From Alphaproteobacteria bacterium (lineage in GTDB: Bacteria; Pseudomonadota; Alphaproteobacteria; ATCC43930; CGMCC-115725): a stretch of 8,259 nt of DNA. The notes beneath the pieces were generated by a model. That model was not told the DNA's origin and ran no database searches. It saw nothing but the letters and a program-made list of their open reading frames with translations. This document shows, one piece after another, positions 1 through 6,708 of this stretch (its first letter is position 1; every line of letters begins with the position of its first letter). Made by a program: the position numbers and the translations under genes. The stretch is from contig JASHRZ010000508.1 of NCBI GenBank assembly GCA_030037055.1, positions 1 to 8,259 on the forward strand. The letters run 5' to 3'.

Positions 1-48
1 CTGCCCGGTCTATGCGTCAATCCAAGCCCAGTGCGCGGTCTCAAGACC

Positions 49-62
49 TTGACATGGATCAA
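49..62. promoter_or_regulatory. FixK/FNR-type box 1
   Basis: TTGACATGGATCAA matches the FixK/FNR consensus TTGA-N6-TCAA at all eight defined positions. No good -10 element lies to the right at class-II spacing. To the left, TTGGAT (minus, 25-20) is a weak candidate. The box therefore probably serves a gene beyond the left edge of the window. That target is inferred, not seen. Confidence 0.6.
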
Positions 63-479
63 GCCGGCAAAGGCGAACCGCCTTCGCGCGGCCGACCGGA
101 AATGCTTCTATCTTTTTTCCCGCCCTTCCGTTGATACCGGTCGATTCAGGCAGCCGCATCATCCCGAGGCCGGGATCGGGCATTTAGGCATAACTGAGGG
201 CCGCGTCTGCCACCGCGAAACCGTGCCGCGCGAGATCGCTTGACGCCATCGGCCCGGAAAATGGAAGAGCCCGCCGTCCTCTCTTCGTCCGCCTCGGGAG
301 TCTCCTCCCAGGTGCTCGAAAGAGAGGGCACATGCGGGCCCTGTCACGGCGCATCAACGAGCGTAGGGTCGACCGCCTACAGAGACTTGCCTCCTAGGAA
401 TGCCTTGCCCCTGTGACTTGTCCCTAGTTCTCCTCGTCGTGGCAAACGAGAACTTTATCTAAGTGGATCTCCGCGAACA
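63..479. other. Intergenic stretch without a convincing gene
   Basis: I see no protein family in any frame. It contains a perfect 6-bp inverted repeat AAGGCG-AAC-CGCCTT (70-84), a T-rich run (111-118), an orphan Shine-Dalgarno-like AGGAGG on the minus strand (395-390) with no start codon at usable distance, and an imperfect inverted repeat (427-453, 3-nt bulge) next to the predicted leftward start site of box 2. Small open frames here (for example 146-331 minus and 31-243 plus) have no recognisable content. Confidence 0.5.
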
Positions 480-641
480 TTGATCTAGATCAATCCACAT
501 GGCCTTGTCGTAAGGGGCGCAGCGTCTCTTTGCCGTCGCCTTATCCGCGTCGCGGCCGGCCCATGCCCCGTAGTCCATCAACATCCGGACCGCTCCGGGG
601 CGCGGCGGCCGTCCCTGATCCTTATATTCTCTGACCGTCAT
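459..641 (-). CDS. Doubtful small ORF, 60 aa
   Basis: This is an open frame from an ATG at 641 preceded by AGGCGG, which is too close to the start to be a good ribosome binding site. The product would be a basic 60-residue peptide with no signal peptide, membrane segment or recognised motif. Third codon positions are only moderately G/C-rich. Its last codons run straight through FixK box 2, which argues against real coding. A GTG 141 nt upstream (782) would extend the frame. I list it only because nothing else explains this segment; it is more likely intergenic. Confidence 0.15.
   Translation of the reverse strand: MTVREYKDQGRPPRPGAVRMLMDYGAWAGRDADKATAKRRCAPYDKAMWIDLDQCSRRST
480..493 (-). 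promoter_or_regulatory. FixK/FNR-type box 2, probably leftward
   Basis: TTGATCTAGATCAA is a perfect 14-bp palindrome and a full match to TTGA-N6-TCAA. On the minus strand the overlapping -10 candidates GATAAA (459-454) and TAAAGT (457-452) lie 30 and 32 bp from the box centre, which is class-II spacing and predicts a start near 445-447. No equally good -10 is seen rightward. No clear gene follows on the left, so the target is unknown. Confidence 0.65.
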
Positions 642-808
642 TCCGCCTGAGATGCTCTGCGCTATCGCATCCGACGCTACCGGCCTTGACGACCCTGGCT
701 CCACGACATCGCAAATGACCCGATTGACGCCGCGACGCGGCGGTTCCCCGCGCGGATGACAAGCGCAATTCGCATGATGCACACTCGCGGCCGCGCGGTG
801 CCGTCACC

Positions 809-822
809 TTGATCTGCATCAA
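809..822 (+). promoter_or_regulatory. FixK/FNR-type box 3, promoter of the DUF2267 operon
   Basis: TTGATCTGCATCAA is a full match to TTGA-N6-TCAA with ATCAA/TTGAT arms. A -10 candidate TAGCTT (846-851) lies 33 bp from the box centre, predicting a start near 857 and a leader of about 58 nt before the ATG at 915. This geometry matches class-II activation by an FNR/FixK protein. The regulator itself is not in the window. Confidence 0.75.
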
Positions 823-914
823 CGCCGTCTCACCGCGTCCATGTGTAGCTTTTAACCGGACGCTTCTGTGTCGATCGCCTTCCGCCTTGTCGGCCTGGGT
901 TGAGGAGGGTTCAA

Positions 915-1361
915 ATGACCACGGTGGGTGTGCTCGATGCCACGGTGCAGAAGACCCATGAGTGGCTGCGGGACATCAAGGAGGGCCTCGGCCTCGATAA
1001 TGATCGCGCGGCCTACACCGCGCTCCGCGCCACCCTCCACGGATTGCGGGATCTGCTCGGAACGGACCAAGTGGCGCAGTTCGGAGCGCAGCTGCCGATG
1101 CTCGTGCGCGGCATCTACTATGAAGGCTGGAACCCGGCCTCGACCTTGACGACCGGGCGACGAAGACACGGTTTTCTTGAGGCGATTCGCCACGAGCTGC
1201 GCGAGCACCTCGAGTTGCATGATGCCGAACGCGTGGCGCGGATCGTCTTCGACGTCGTCACAAGACATGTCGCGCCGGGCGAGACCGAGAAAGTCGTGCG
1301 TCTGCTGCCACGCGAGGTCCGCGCGCTCTGGTCTCAGCCGTCGTCGCAAAATGCCCAGTAA
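915..1361 (+). CDS. DUF2267 domain protein
   Basis: A 148-residue protein consisting essentially of one DUF2267 domain. Recognisable features are the N-terminal helix with T..WL.DI, the A..ALRA.LHGLRD.L segment, the signature QLPMLVRGIYYEGW near residues 58-71, and a C-terminal half with a FL..IRHEL segment followed by a RHV.PGE..KV..LLP motif. No signal peptide or membrane segment is seen, so it should be cytoplasmic and helical. The biochemical role of the family is unknown. The start is the ATG at 915, with GAGGAGG (902-908) 6 nt upstream; an in-frame TTG at 900 overlaps this ribosome binding site and is rejected. It heads a three-gene operon behind FixK box 3, so induction under low oxygen is inferred. 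Its 3' end overlaps the next gene by 11 nt. Confidence 0.9.
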   Translation: MTTVGVLDATVQKTHEWLRDIKEGLGLDNDRAAYTALRATLHGLRDLLGTDQVAQFGAQLPMLVRGIYYEGWNPASTLTTGRRRHGFLEAIRHELREHLELHDAERVARIVFDVVTRHVAPGETEKVVRLLPREVRALWSQPSSQNAQ

Positions 1362-1923
1362 TCGGCCTGTCGACCCGCCGCCCGGCGGCAAGTTTGCCAA
1401 AGGCCGCTTGCGGTCGTGGGACATGGAGCTGACGCTCACCCGGTCCGATCTCGATGCGATGCCTGCGAAGCTGCGCCATCAGTTGCTGCTCTTTCTTGAA
1501 GGGCAGCCGCGATTGCAGGGCCGGCAAGCCAAAGCTTTGCGGGCGGCCGAGAGCCAAGCCGCGGCATCGCCGCTGGCGCAGCGAGAGGTGGCGACGCTGC
1601 TCCGTGACATCAGCTTCCATCGGCTTGGAAGACCGCTGCGCGCGCTTCTCGACCGGCTTGCCTTCGATGAGAGCGCAACCCCGCTCACCCGCCGAAAGCT
1701 CGCCGCAGCGCTCCCGCGAGGCGAGCGAGCCCGGCTCAGCCAATATGTCGGCATGCTTAACCGGCTCGTCGCAAAGGCGGCCAAGCGACCCGGCCTTCGC
1801 CTCTGTAGCTTTGTTCGCGGCAAAGATGCCTACGCCATCCATCCGGCCACACGCCAATTGTTGCGCGATCTCCTGCCGGGGATCGAGCATGCCGGCGAGC
1901 GAGAGGAGCCTCTGTGGGAATGA
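1351..1923 (+). CDS. Unrecognised 190-aa protein, second gene of the DUF2267 operon
   Basis: I do not recognise this family. The product is basic and appears mostly helical, with no signal peptide or membrane segment. The N-terminal 24 residues are rich in Pro, Gly and Arg and look disordered. From about residue 25 a T.SDLDAMP..LR segment begins, followed by an Ala/Gln/Arg-rich linker. Residues 85-180 alternate helices and short strands and include LTRRKLAAALPRGER and AYAIHPATRQLLRDLL, which could be a winged-helix or small globular fold; this is a guess. The ATG at 1351 overlaps the upstream stop by 11 nt, suggesting translational coupling, but has no clear ribosome binding site. An in-frame ATG at 1423 would remove the disordered head and is a real alternative. 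The stop overlaps the next gene. The gene being real is well supported; its function is not. Confidence 0.75.
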   Translation: MPSNRPVDPPPGGKFAKGRLRSWDMELTLTRSDLDAMPAKLRHQLLLFLEGQPRLQGRQAKALRAAESQAAASPLAQREVATLLRDISFHRLGRPLRALLDRLAFDESATPLTRRKLAAALPRGERARLSQYVGMLNRLVAKAAKRPGLRLCSFVRGKDAYAIHPATRQLLRDLLPGIEHAGEREEPLWE

Positions 1924-2168
1924 CGCCGCCCCTTGCGCAGAGCTGGCGCATCAAGATCAACCCGGAGCGGGTCTCCTCGGTCTGGTGGGACTTTGCACGC
2001 GCGCGCTTCGATGCTCCCGCGGCATTGGCGCCCATGCTCGAACCGCTGGGAATCGAGGAGCTATACGTCGCCGCGGAGGAGGGCGCCGCCATTCGGGCGT
2101 GGGCGGCGACGGTGCCGGATTGGGACGAGACCCGGCCGCCGCTCCTCATCGAGATGGGCAGCGCGTGA
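1914..2168 (+). CDS. Unrecognised 84-aa protein, third gene of the DUF2267 operon
   Basis: A small acidic protein that I do not recognise. It has an early W-R-I-K-I strand-like segment, a V..VWWDFARARF helix, an LEPLGIEELYVAAEEG segment and a short C-terminal tail ending near LLIEMG. No transmembrane segment or signal peptide is visible. The GTG at 1914 lies 5 nt after AGGAG (1904-1908), which favours it. The ATG at 1920, forming an ATGA overlap with the preceding stop, is an almost equal alternative that would shorten the protein by two residues. Overlap with the upstream gene and shared control by FixK box 3 suggest it works with the DUF2267 protein and the 190-aa protein. The next gene is convergent, so this ends the operon. 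Confidence 0.7.
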   Translation: MGMTPPLAQSWRIKINPERVSSVWWDFARARFDAPAALAPMLEPLGIEELYVAAEEGAAIRAWAATVPDWDETRPPLLIEMGSA

Positions 2169-2243
2169 TCTCTTGCCGGCGAGCCGAATAGATTTGGATC
2201 CGGAATCGGCAGGATGATCCCTTATCCGGCGATCGTGGTTCCA

Positions 2244-3734
2244 TCATTCTGCGCGCGAACGTCCTTGACCGGCGGGAACGGCGTGCGCCAGAAGACGCGC
2301 CGTCGCGAGGATGGTTGCGAATCCCGGACCGCGCTTGAGGGCATGCCATCCGCCCGCGCCGCCGGTTTGGAGGTCTTGCGGCGGGCCCAGCCAGAGGCCG
2401 ACGAAGCGCCCTGACGCACCGACCGACGCCGCGGCGATCGCCCGGCGCTGCGCCGGATGTGCGAAACTGGCATCGATGATTGCGGTGAAGCCCGCCCGCA
2501 CGACCTGCTCCGCCTCGGCCGTCAAGCCGGCATAGACGCGTTCGGTCGTCTCCGCATCATAGGCGGCGGCCGGCAGCCGCGTATTTCGCGGAAGCTTCAA
2601 AAGGCGCCGGCGCGCGGTCTCGCTGCGCAAAATGCGGGCACCCGGCACGGGTCGGAAGGCGGCGGCGAGGCCGTGGGCGAGCGAGGTCTTGATGCTGCCG
2701 CCGATGCCGCCGATCGCGATCAGCCGGCCCGGTGCTTCGGCGAGCAGCGATGAGGCCAAAGCCAGATGCGAGCGCGCCGCCGCCGCATGACGCTGCGCTG
2801 CATCGCGACGGACCTGGCGTTGCACCGCGTTGGCAAGGGTGTAGGCACGGGTCGCGGCGCGAACCGACAGCATCAAGGGCAAGGCCGCAAGTCCGTCGGT
2901 ATCGCCGGTTCTGTCGAGATAGTGGTTGAAAAGAATATTCGCCAGCACCCCCAGACCGCGATAGTGCAGGTCCATCAGCAGAAATGCCAGGTCGAACAGG
3001 ACATCGATGCAGGAGAGATGGTCGGAGAACTCGATGGCGTCGAACAGCGTCGGGCGGCCGTCGAGAAGACAGATATTGGCGAGACGCAGATCGCCGTGGC
3101 AGCGCCGCACCCTCCCCTCGTCGCGGCGGCGATCGAGAACCGGGACCGCGCGCTCAAGGACGCGGAGCGATGCCTCGTAGAGCGCCACCACCGCGTCGCT
3201 CCCAAGGATGGCTTCCACGGTTTTCTGGTCGCAATGGTTGCGTTCGATGCTGGCGCGCAGACCGTCGGCGCCGCCAAACCCGGCAATGCGCTCCGCCCCT
3301 TCGTGAAGCTGCACGATTTCCTCGGCAAGGGCGGAAGCCAATTCCGGCGTGAGGCGCCGGGCATCCGCGAGATGCTCGAACAGATCCGCCTGGTCGAATT
3401 GTCGCATGGCGACAACCCAGTCGATGGCCGGACCCTCGCCGTCGAAGCCAAGCTCCCCGCCCGACCGGCGCCGGATCGCATGGATCCCGAGGTAGAGTTC
3501 TGGCGCCGTGCGGCGGTTGAGCCGGAGCTCGGCACGGCAGGCGGCCTCGCGCAGGTCGAGGGTGGTGTAATCGAGAGAGGAAAAAGCGACGGGACGCTTC
3601 AGCTTGTAGGCGCGGCTCCCGACAAGGAAGACGATCGAGCAGTGAGTCTCGATGCGCTCGACCTCCGCGCCCGGCAGCCCGTAATTGGCGCCGTCCGACA
3701 AGAACGCGATGACTTCGTCCTGGCTTGCGATCAC
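2244..3734 (-). CDS. Two-domain APH-like phosphotransferase / P-loop kinase-like protein (COG2187-COG0645 type)
   Basis: A 496-residue fusion. Residues 1-330 resemble the aminoglycoside phosphotransferase-like fold of COG2187: VFLVGSRAYKLKRPV (35-49) carries the ATP-site lysine, HGDLRLAN (213-220) is the catalytic loop, and DAIEF (232-236) supplies the metal-binding Asp. Residues 337-450 resemble an AAA/P-loop kinase of the COG0645 type: a Walker A-like GGIGGSIKT (342-350), a RSETARRRLL segment, and AIIDASF (418-424) as probable Walker B. The substrate is unknown for this family. Oddities: the usual G-K-[ST] of Walker A reads I-K-T, and after FVGLWL (444-449) the expected LID-like segment with a D.SDA motif is absent in all three frames, so the C-terminus looks diverged or decayed. 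The start is GTG, because a TAG stop lies 12 nt upstream in frame. It follows a small ORF by 9 nt and probably shares FixK box 4. Confidence 0.85.
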   Translation of the reverse strand: MIASQDEVIAFLSDGANYGLPGAEVERIETHCSIVFLVGSRAYKLKRPVAFSSLDYTTLDLREAACRAELRLNRRTAPELYLGIHAIRRRSGGELGFDGEGPAIDWVVAMRQFDQADLFEHLADARRLTPELASALAEEIVQLHEGAERIAGFGGADGLRASIERNHCDQKTVEAILGSDAVVALYEASLRVLERAVPVLDRRRDEGRVRRCHGDLRLANICLLDGRPTLFDAIEFSDHLSCIDVLFDLAFLLMDLHYRGLGVLANILFNHYLDRTGDTDGLAALPLMLSVRAATRAYTLANAVQRQVRRDAAQRHAAAARSHLALASSLLAEAPGRLIAIGGIGGSIKTSLAHGLAAAFRPVPGARILRSETARRRLLKLPRNTRLPAAAYDAETTERVYAGLTAEAEQVVRAGFTAIIDASFAHPAQRRAIAAASVGASGRFVGLWLGPPQDLQTGGAGGWHALKRGPGFATILATARLLAHAVPAGQGRSRAE

Positions 3735-3743
3735 GCGGAAGCC

Positions 3744-3923
3744 CTATAGATTTGCCGCCGTCGCCCGATCGTGCAGGGCATCAGGGATGACGGCGACGGC
3801 CGTTTCACCTACCCGTGCCAGCCAAACCGAGATCGAGCCGTCCGGGGCGGCGCGGCCTTCTGGCAGGCATCCCGCGGCCCGATGATCTACCTCCTCCCGT
3901 CTCAAAGCGTTGGCGGCCGTCAT
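3744..3923 (-). CDS. Small hypothetical protein upstream of the kinase fusion
   Basis: A 59-residue open frame whose stop is 9 nt before the GTG of the kinase fusion, as expected for a short leading gene. About 70% of codons end in G or C. The sequence begins with a charged helix-like stretch, then SISVWLARVGETAVAVIP, a plausible beta-hairpin core. No family is recognised. An ATG at 3992 opens a longer frame, but it lies only 6 bp from FixK box 4 and upstream of the start site (about 3963) that the box would direct leftward. The ATG at 3923, with GGAAGAG just upstream, is therefore preferred; 3935 is an alternative. It may be co-transcribed with the kinase fusion. It could also be only a leader region. 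Confidence 0.5.
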   Translation of the reverse strand: MTAANALRREEVDHRAAGCLPEGRAAPDGSISVWLARVGETAVAVIPDALHDRATAANL

Positions 3924-3997
3924 GTCTCTTCCCATGGAGAACGCCGCAAAGTTTCCCAATCTTCCGGGAAACAAAGCACTCGGTTGCGGCATGGTCC

Positions 3998-4011
3998 TTG
4001 AGATGGATCAA
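3998..4011 (+). promoter_or_regulatory. FixK/FNR-type box 4, between divergent units
   Basis: TTGAGATGGATCAA fully matches TTGA-N6-TCAA. Rightward, TAGCAT (4034-4039) is centred exactly 32 bp from the box centre, predicting a start near 4046 for the YbhB-family gene. Leftward, only a weak TTTGTT (minus, 3975-3970) is found at the same spacing, but the box is also the only candidate regulator for the small ORF and kinase fusion. It may act in both directions. Confidence 0.75.
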
Positions 4012-4158
4012 GGGATGCTCCGGCCTCGCGGGCTAGCATGCTTCGGCAAGCGAAGAGGAGGTCCTGAACGTTCCCATTGCGGCCAGCGACGCCAGGCGGG
4101 GCCGCCCGTCACCGGGACCGAGGGTTGAACCGACCATCGCCGAGGAGGGTTTCGCTCG

Positions 4159-4617
4159 ATGACCATGCGATTGACCAGTGCCGGCTTCACCAATGGCAGC
4201 GAGATTCCGGCCCGCTTCACCTGCGACGGCGCCAACCTGTCCCCGCCGCTGGCGTGGTCCGGAGCTCCCCCGGGGACGCGCAGCTTCGCCATCCTCTGTC
4301 GCGACCCCGACGCCCCATCGGGCACATGGTACCACTGGGCCGCTTTCGACATCCCTCGCGGCGCCGAAGCGCTTGAAGAGCGCCTCCCGCCCGGCAGCGC
4401 CACGATACGCCAAGCCATCAACGATTTCGGGAAAAGGGGCTATGGCGGGCCTTGCCCGCCGCACGGCCATGGTTCGCACCACTATCATTTCGCGCTCTAC
4501 GCCCTTGACGTCGAGCACCTCGACGTGCCGGCGAGCGCGCGTTGCCGCGACGTCGAGAAGGCCGCCAAGGCTCACGCGCTCGCGGCGGCCGAGCTCGTCG
4601 GGCTTTATGCCCGTTAA
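4159..4617 (+). CDS. YbhB/YbcL family PEBP-fold protein
   Basis: A 152-residue protein of the phosphatidylethanolamine-binding / Raf-kinase-inhibitor-like family, close to the usual bacterial length of about 150-185. The family's ligand-pocket motifs are clear: CRDPDAPSGTWYHW (47-60) and GYGGPCPPHGHGSHHYHF (94-111). The opening LTS.GF..G..IP..FTCDG and SPPL.WSG.P segments are also typical. No signal peptide is present, so it should be cytoplasmic. Bacterial members have no settled function; binding of small anionic ligands or lipids is suggested by the fold. The ATG at 4159 is preceded by GAGGAGGG (4142-4149); a second ATG at 4165 is possible. FixK box 4 with a well-placed -10 lies upstream, giving a predicted leader of about 113 nt. 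It converges on rtcB with a 70-nt gap. Confidence 0.93.
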   Translation: MTMRLTSAGFTNGSEIPARFTCDGANLSPPLAWSGAPPGTRSFAILCRDPDAPSGTWYHWAAFDIPRGAEALEERLPPGSATIRQAINDFGKRGYGGPCPPHGHGSHHYHFALYALDVEHLDVPASARCRDVEKAAKAHALAAAELVGLYAR

Positions 4618-4687
4618 TCCCGCGCGAAGATGACATTGCGAGGATCGGCGACGCCGCGGCAGTGCCGGGATCGAAGCGGGTCTCCCG

Positions 4688-6118
4688 TCAACCCTTGACG
4701 CAGATCACCGGCTCGAGCCTGGCAACCTTGCGCGCGAGCCCGGCGCCGTGGGCCGCCTCGACCACGGCATCGACGTCCTTGTAGGCGCCCGGCGCTTCTT
4801 CCGCTACGCCCCGGGCCGATGGGCTCTTGACGACGATGCCGCGCCTGGCAAGGTCGTCGATCACCTGCCGCCCACGCCAGCGCTTGAGGGCCTGGTGTCG
4901 GCTCAGCGACCGGCCGGCCCCGTGGCAGGCCGAAGCGAAGGCGCGTTCCGGGCGGATCGAGGCGCCGACCATGATCGCCGAGGATGTGCCCATGCTGCCG
5001 CCGATGAAGACCGGTTGCCCAACCGCCGCATAAGCGGCCGGGAGGTCCGGGTGGTGCGCACCGAAGGCGCGGGTGGCACCCTTCCGGTGAACGAAAAGAT
5101 GCCGCTTCCGGCCGGCCACGTCGTGCCATTCCTCCTTGCAGGTGTTGTGCGAGACATCGAACAGAAGATCGAGCGAACGGTCGGGGAAGAAGTGGCCGAA
5201 CACGCGGCGCGCGAGATGGGTGAGGATTTGGCGATTGGCGAGCGCGCAGTTGATCGCCGCCCGCATGGCGCCGAGATAGCGCTGTCCCAGCTCCGACCGG
5301 AGCGGCGCGCAGGCAAGCTCGAGATCGGGCAGAATGATGCCGTGATCGGGCGCCGCGACGGCCATTTCCCGAAGGAATTCGGTGCCGATCTGATGGCCGA
5401 GGCCGCGCGAGCCGCAATGGATGGCGACGACGACTTCGCCCAGGCGCAGCCCGAAGGCCGCGGCAACCGATTGGTCATGGACGGCAACCACCTCTTGCAC
5501 TTCGAGGTAATGATTGCCCGATCCCAGAGTTCCCATCTCGTCGCGCTGACGCTTCTTGGCGTGCGCCGACACCGCATCGGGGTCGGCGCCGGCCATGCAT
5601 CCGCCTTCCTCGATCCGCTCCAGATCGGCCGGCACGCCGTAGCCTTCCGCCACCGCCCAGCGGGCGCCGCCGGCCAGCATCGCGTCCATCTCGCGCTCGT
5701 CGAGCGTGATCTTGCCGGTGCTTCCGACCCCGGCGGGGATGTTGCGGAAGAGGCTGTCGGCAAGATCGCTTTTTACCCCTTCGATATCGCCGCGGCGCAA
5801 GCCGGTGAGCAGATTGCGCACCCCGCAGGAGACGTCAAAACCGACCCCGCCGGCCGAGACGATGCCGCCCTCCTCCGGATCGAAGGCGGCGACCCCGCCG
5901 ATGGGAAAGCCATAGCCCCAATGGGCATCGGGCATGGCGTAGGCCGCCTCGACGATGCCGGGAAGGCAGGCGACGTTGCGGATCTGCTCCAGGACCTTGT
6001 CGTCCATCTCGGCGAGGAGCGCAGGGCTGCCGAAGATCACCGCCGGCACGCGCATCGTCCCGCTCGCCGGAAGACGCCACTCGGTCTCCGAGATAGTGGA
6101 CAGGCTGCTCAGATCCAT
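4688..6118 (-). CDS. rtcB: RtcB-family RNA-splicing ligase
   Basis: A 476-residue RtcB, the GTP- and Mn2+-dependent ligase that joins RNA 2',3'-cyclic phosphate or 3'-phosphate ends to 5'-OH ends via a histidine-GMP intermediate. Visible active-site residues are D95 and C98 in DVSCGVR, H203 in GSGNHYLEVQ, H234 in HCGSRGLGHQ, H324 in DVSHNTCKEE, the HRKGATRAF loop (344-352), GSMGTSS (374-380), the nucleotidyl histidine H399 in CHGAGR, the APGAYKDVD segment (442-450), and the conserved C-terminal K475-G476. All appear intact. The length and the D-x-x-C-G-V-R form resemble archaeal RtcB (about 480 residues) more than the 408-residue E. coli enzyme. The ATG is 21 nt after the archease stop, with GCGAGG upstream, so the two form an operon. 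No rtcA or rtcR is visible; control appears to be through FixK box 5. Confidence 0.96.
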   Translation of the reverse strand: MDLSSLSTISETEWRLPASGTMRVPAVIFGSPALLAEMDDKVLEQIRNVACLPGIVEAAYAMPDAHWGYGFPIGGVAAFDPEEGGIVSAGGVGFDVSCGVRNLLTGLRRGDIEGVKSDLADSLFRNIPAGVGSTGKITLDEREMDAMLAGGARWAVAEGYGVPADLERIEEGGCMAGADPDAVSAHAKKRQRDEMGTLGSGNHYLEVQEVVAVHDQSVAAAFGLRLGEVVVAIHCGSRGLGHQIGTEFLREMAVAAPDHGIILPDLELACAPLRSELGQRYLGAMRAAINCALANRQILTHLARRVFGHFFPDRSLDLLFDVSHNTCKEEWHDVAGRKRHLFVHRKGATRAFGAHHPDLPAAYAAVGQPVFIGGSMGTSSAIMVGASIRPERAFASACHGAGRSLSRHQALKRWRGRQVIDDLARRGIVVKSPSARGVAEEAPGAYKDVDAVVEAAHGAGLARKVARLEPVICVKG

Positions 6119-6139
6119 GGGCGAACCTCGCTCATTCTC

Positions 6140-6565
6140 TCACACATCGATCACGCATTGCGCAACCCAGGCGCCGTCCGACCGCCGCTCCACCTTGAGC
6201 GCGGTGAAGGTCGCGCCCTTCGGCTCAACGGCCGGCGCGTGCCGCGCCCGATCGATCTTCTCCCCCCAGGCGCGAGCCCGGAGGTGGCCGTTCTCGATCG
6301 TTACCGTGAAGCGCCCGAACAGCATGTGCCGCACGGCCATCTCGTAGATCACCCGATTGAGCCAGTCGGCCAGGAGCAAGCCGTCGCTCGGCGCCGCGCA
6401 TTCGATCTCCACCGTTTCCTCCGGAACGATGCTCCCGACCTCGGTGACGATTTCCGTCAAGGCCAGCGCCGCCTGCTCGAACGCCTGCGCCTTGGTATGA
6501 GCGATTCCGCGCACGCCGACATCGGCCCCATGCGGGAAATGCTCGGCAACAGCCTCTAATGCCAT
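6140..6565 (-). CDS. Archease, activator of RtcB
   Basis: A 141-residue protein of the archease family, which accelerates RtcB guanylylation and multiple turnover. Evidence is the N-terminal EHFPHGADVGVRG (8-20) with the metal-binding D15, the central AAPSDGLLLADWLNRVIYE stretch (57-75), the VEPKGATFTALKV segment (113-125), and the C-terminal CVIDV carrying the conserved acidic residue D140. The size matches the family. An ATG at 6670 would add 35 Arg/Gly-rich residues unlike any archease and would leave only about 4-6 nt of leader after the predicted start site (about 6674-6676), so the ATG at 6565 is preferred; its ribosome binding site is only moderate. It lies directly upstream of rtcB and is headed by FixK box 5. 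Confidence 0.92.
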   Translation of the reverse strand: MALEAVAEHFPHGADVGVRGIAHTKAQAFEQAALALTEIVTEVGSIVPEETVEIECAAPSDGLLLADWLNRVIYEMAVRHMLFGRFTVTIENGHLRARAWGEKIDRARHAPAVEPKGATFTALKVERRSDGAWVAQCVIDV

Positions 6566-6708
6566 CTCGTCGTCCGATCGCGCCTCTTGGGCGGCGCCGC
6601 CGCCGCGCCGGTTGAGGAACCCGAGCCGGTGCGACACGCCTCGGCCGGCATCGCGCCCAATATGGCGCATGATGTGTTCATAGCTATAGCAAAGCGCTTC
6701 CGCCGCCC

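Noticed and set aside
900..916. TTGA...TCAA look-alike just before the DUF2267 gene
   Set aside because: The spacing between half-sites is 7 rather than 6 and the sequence is the ribosome binding site.
2766..3749. Long plus-strand open frame of 327 codons
   Set aside because: It is antisense to the two-domain kinase fusion, whose motifs are clear; the long frame reflects GC-rich codon bias.
4618..4687. Possible bidirectional terminator between the YbhB-family gene and rtcB
   Set aside because: Only a CGGGA/TCCCG 5-bp pair with a 12-nt loop and no T-run was found; too weak to annotate.
4695..4708. Sixth FixK-like site TTGACGCAGATCAC
   Set aside because: It matches seven of eight defined positions but encodes the conserved C-terminus of RtcB and has no downstream gene to serve.
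4748..6559. Long plus-strand open frame of 603 codons
   Set aside because: It is antisense to rtcB and archease, both firmly identified.
6566..6670. N-terminal extension of archease from the ATG at 6670
   Set aside because: It adds 35 residues not found in the family and nearly coincides with the predicted transcription start.
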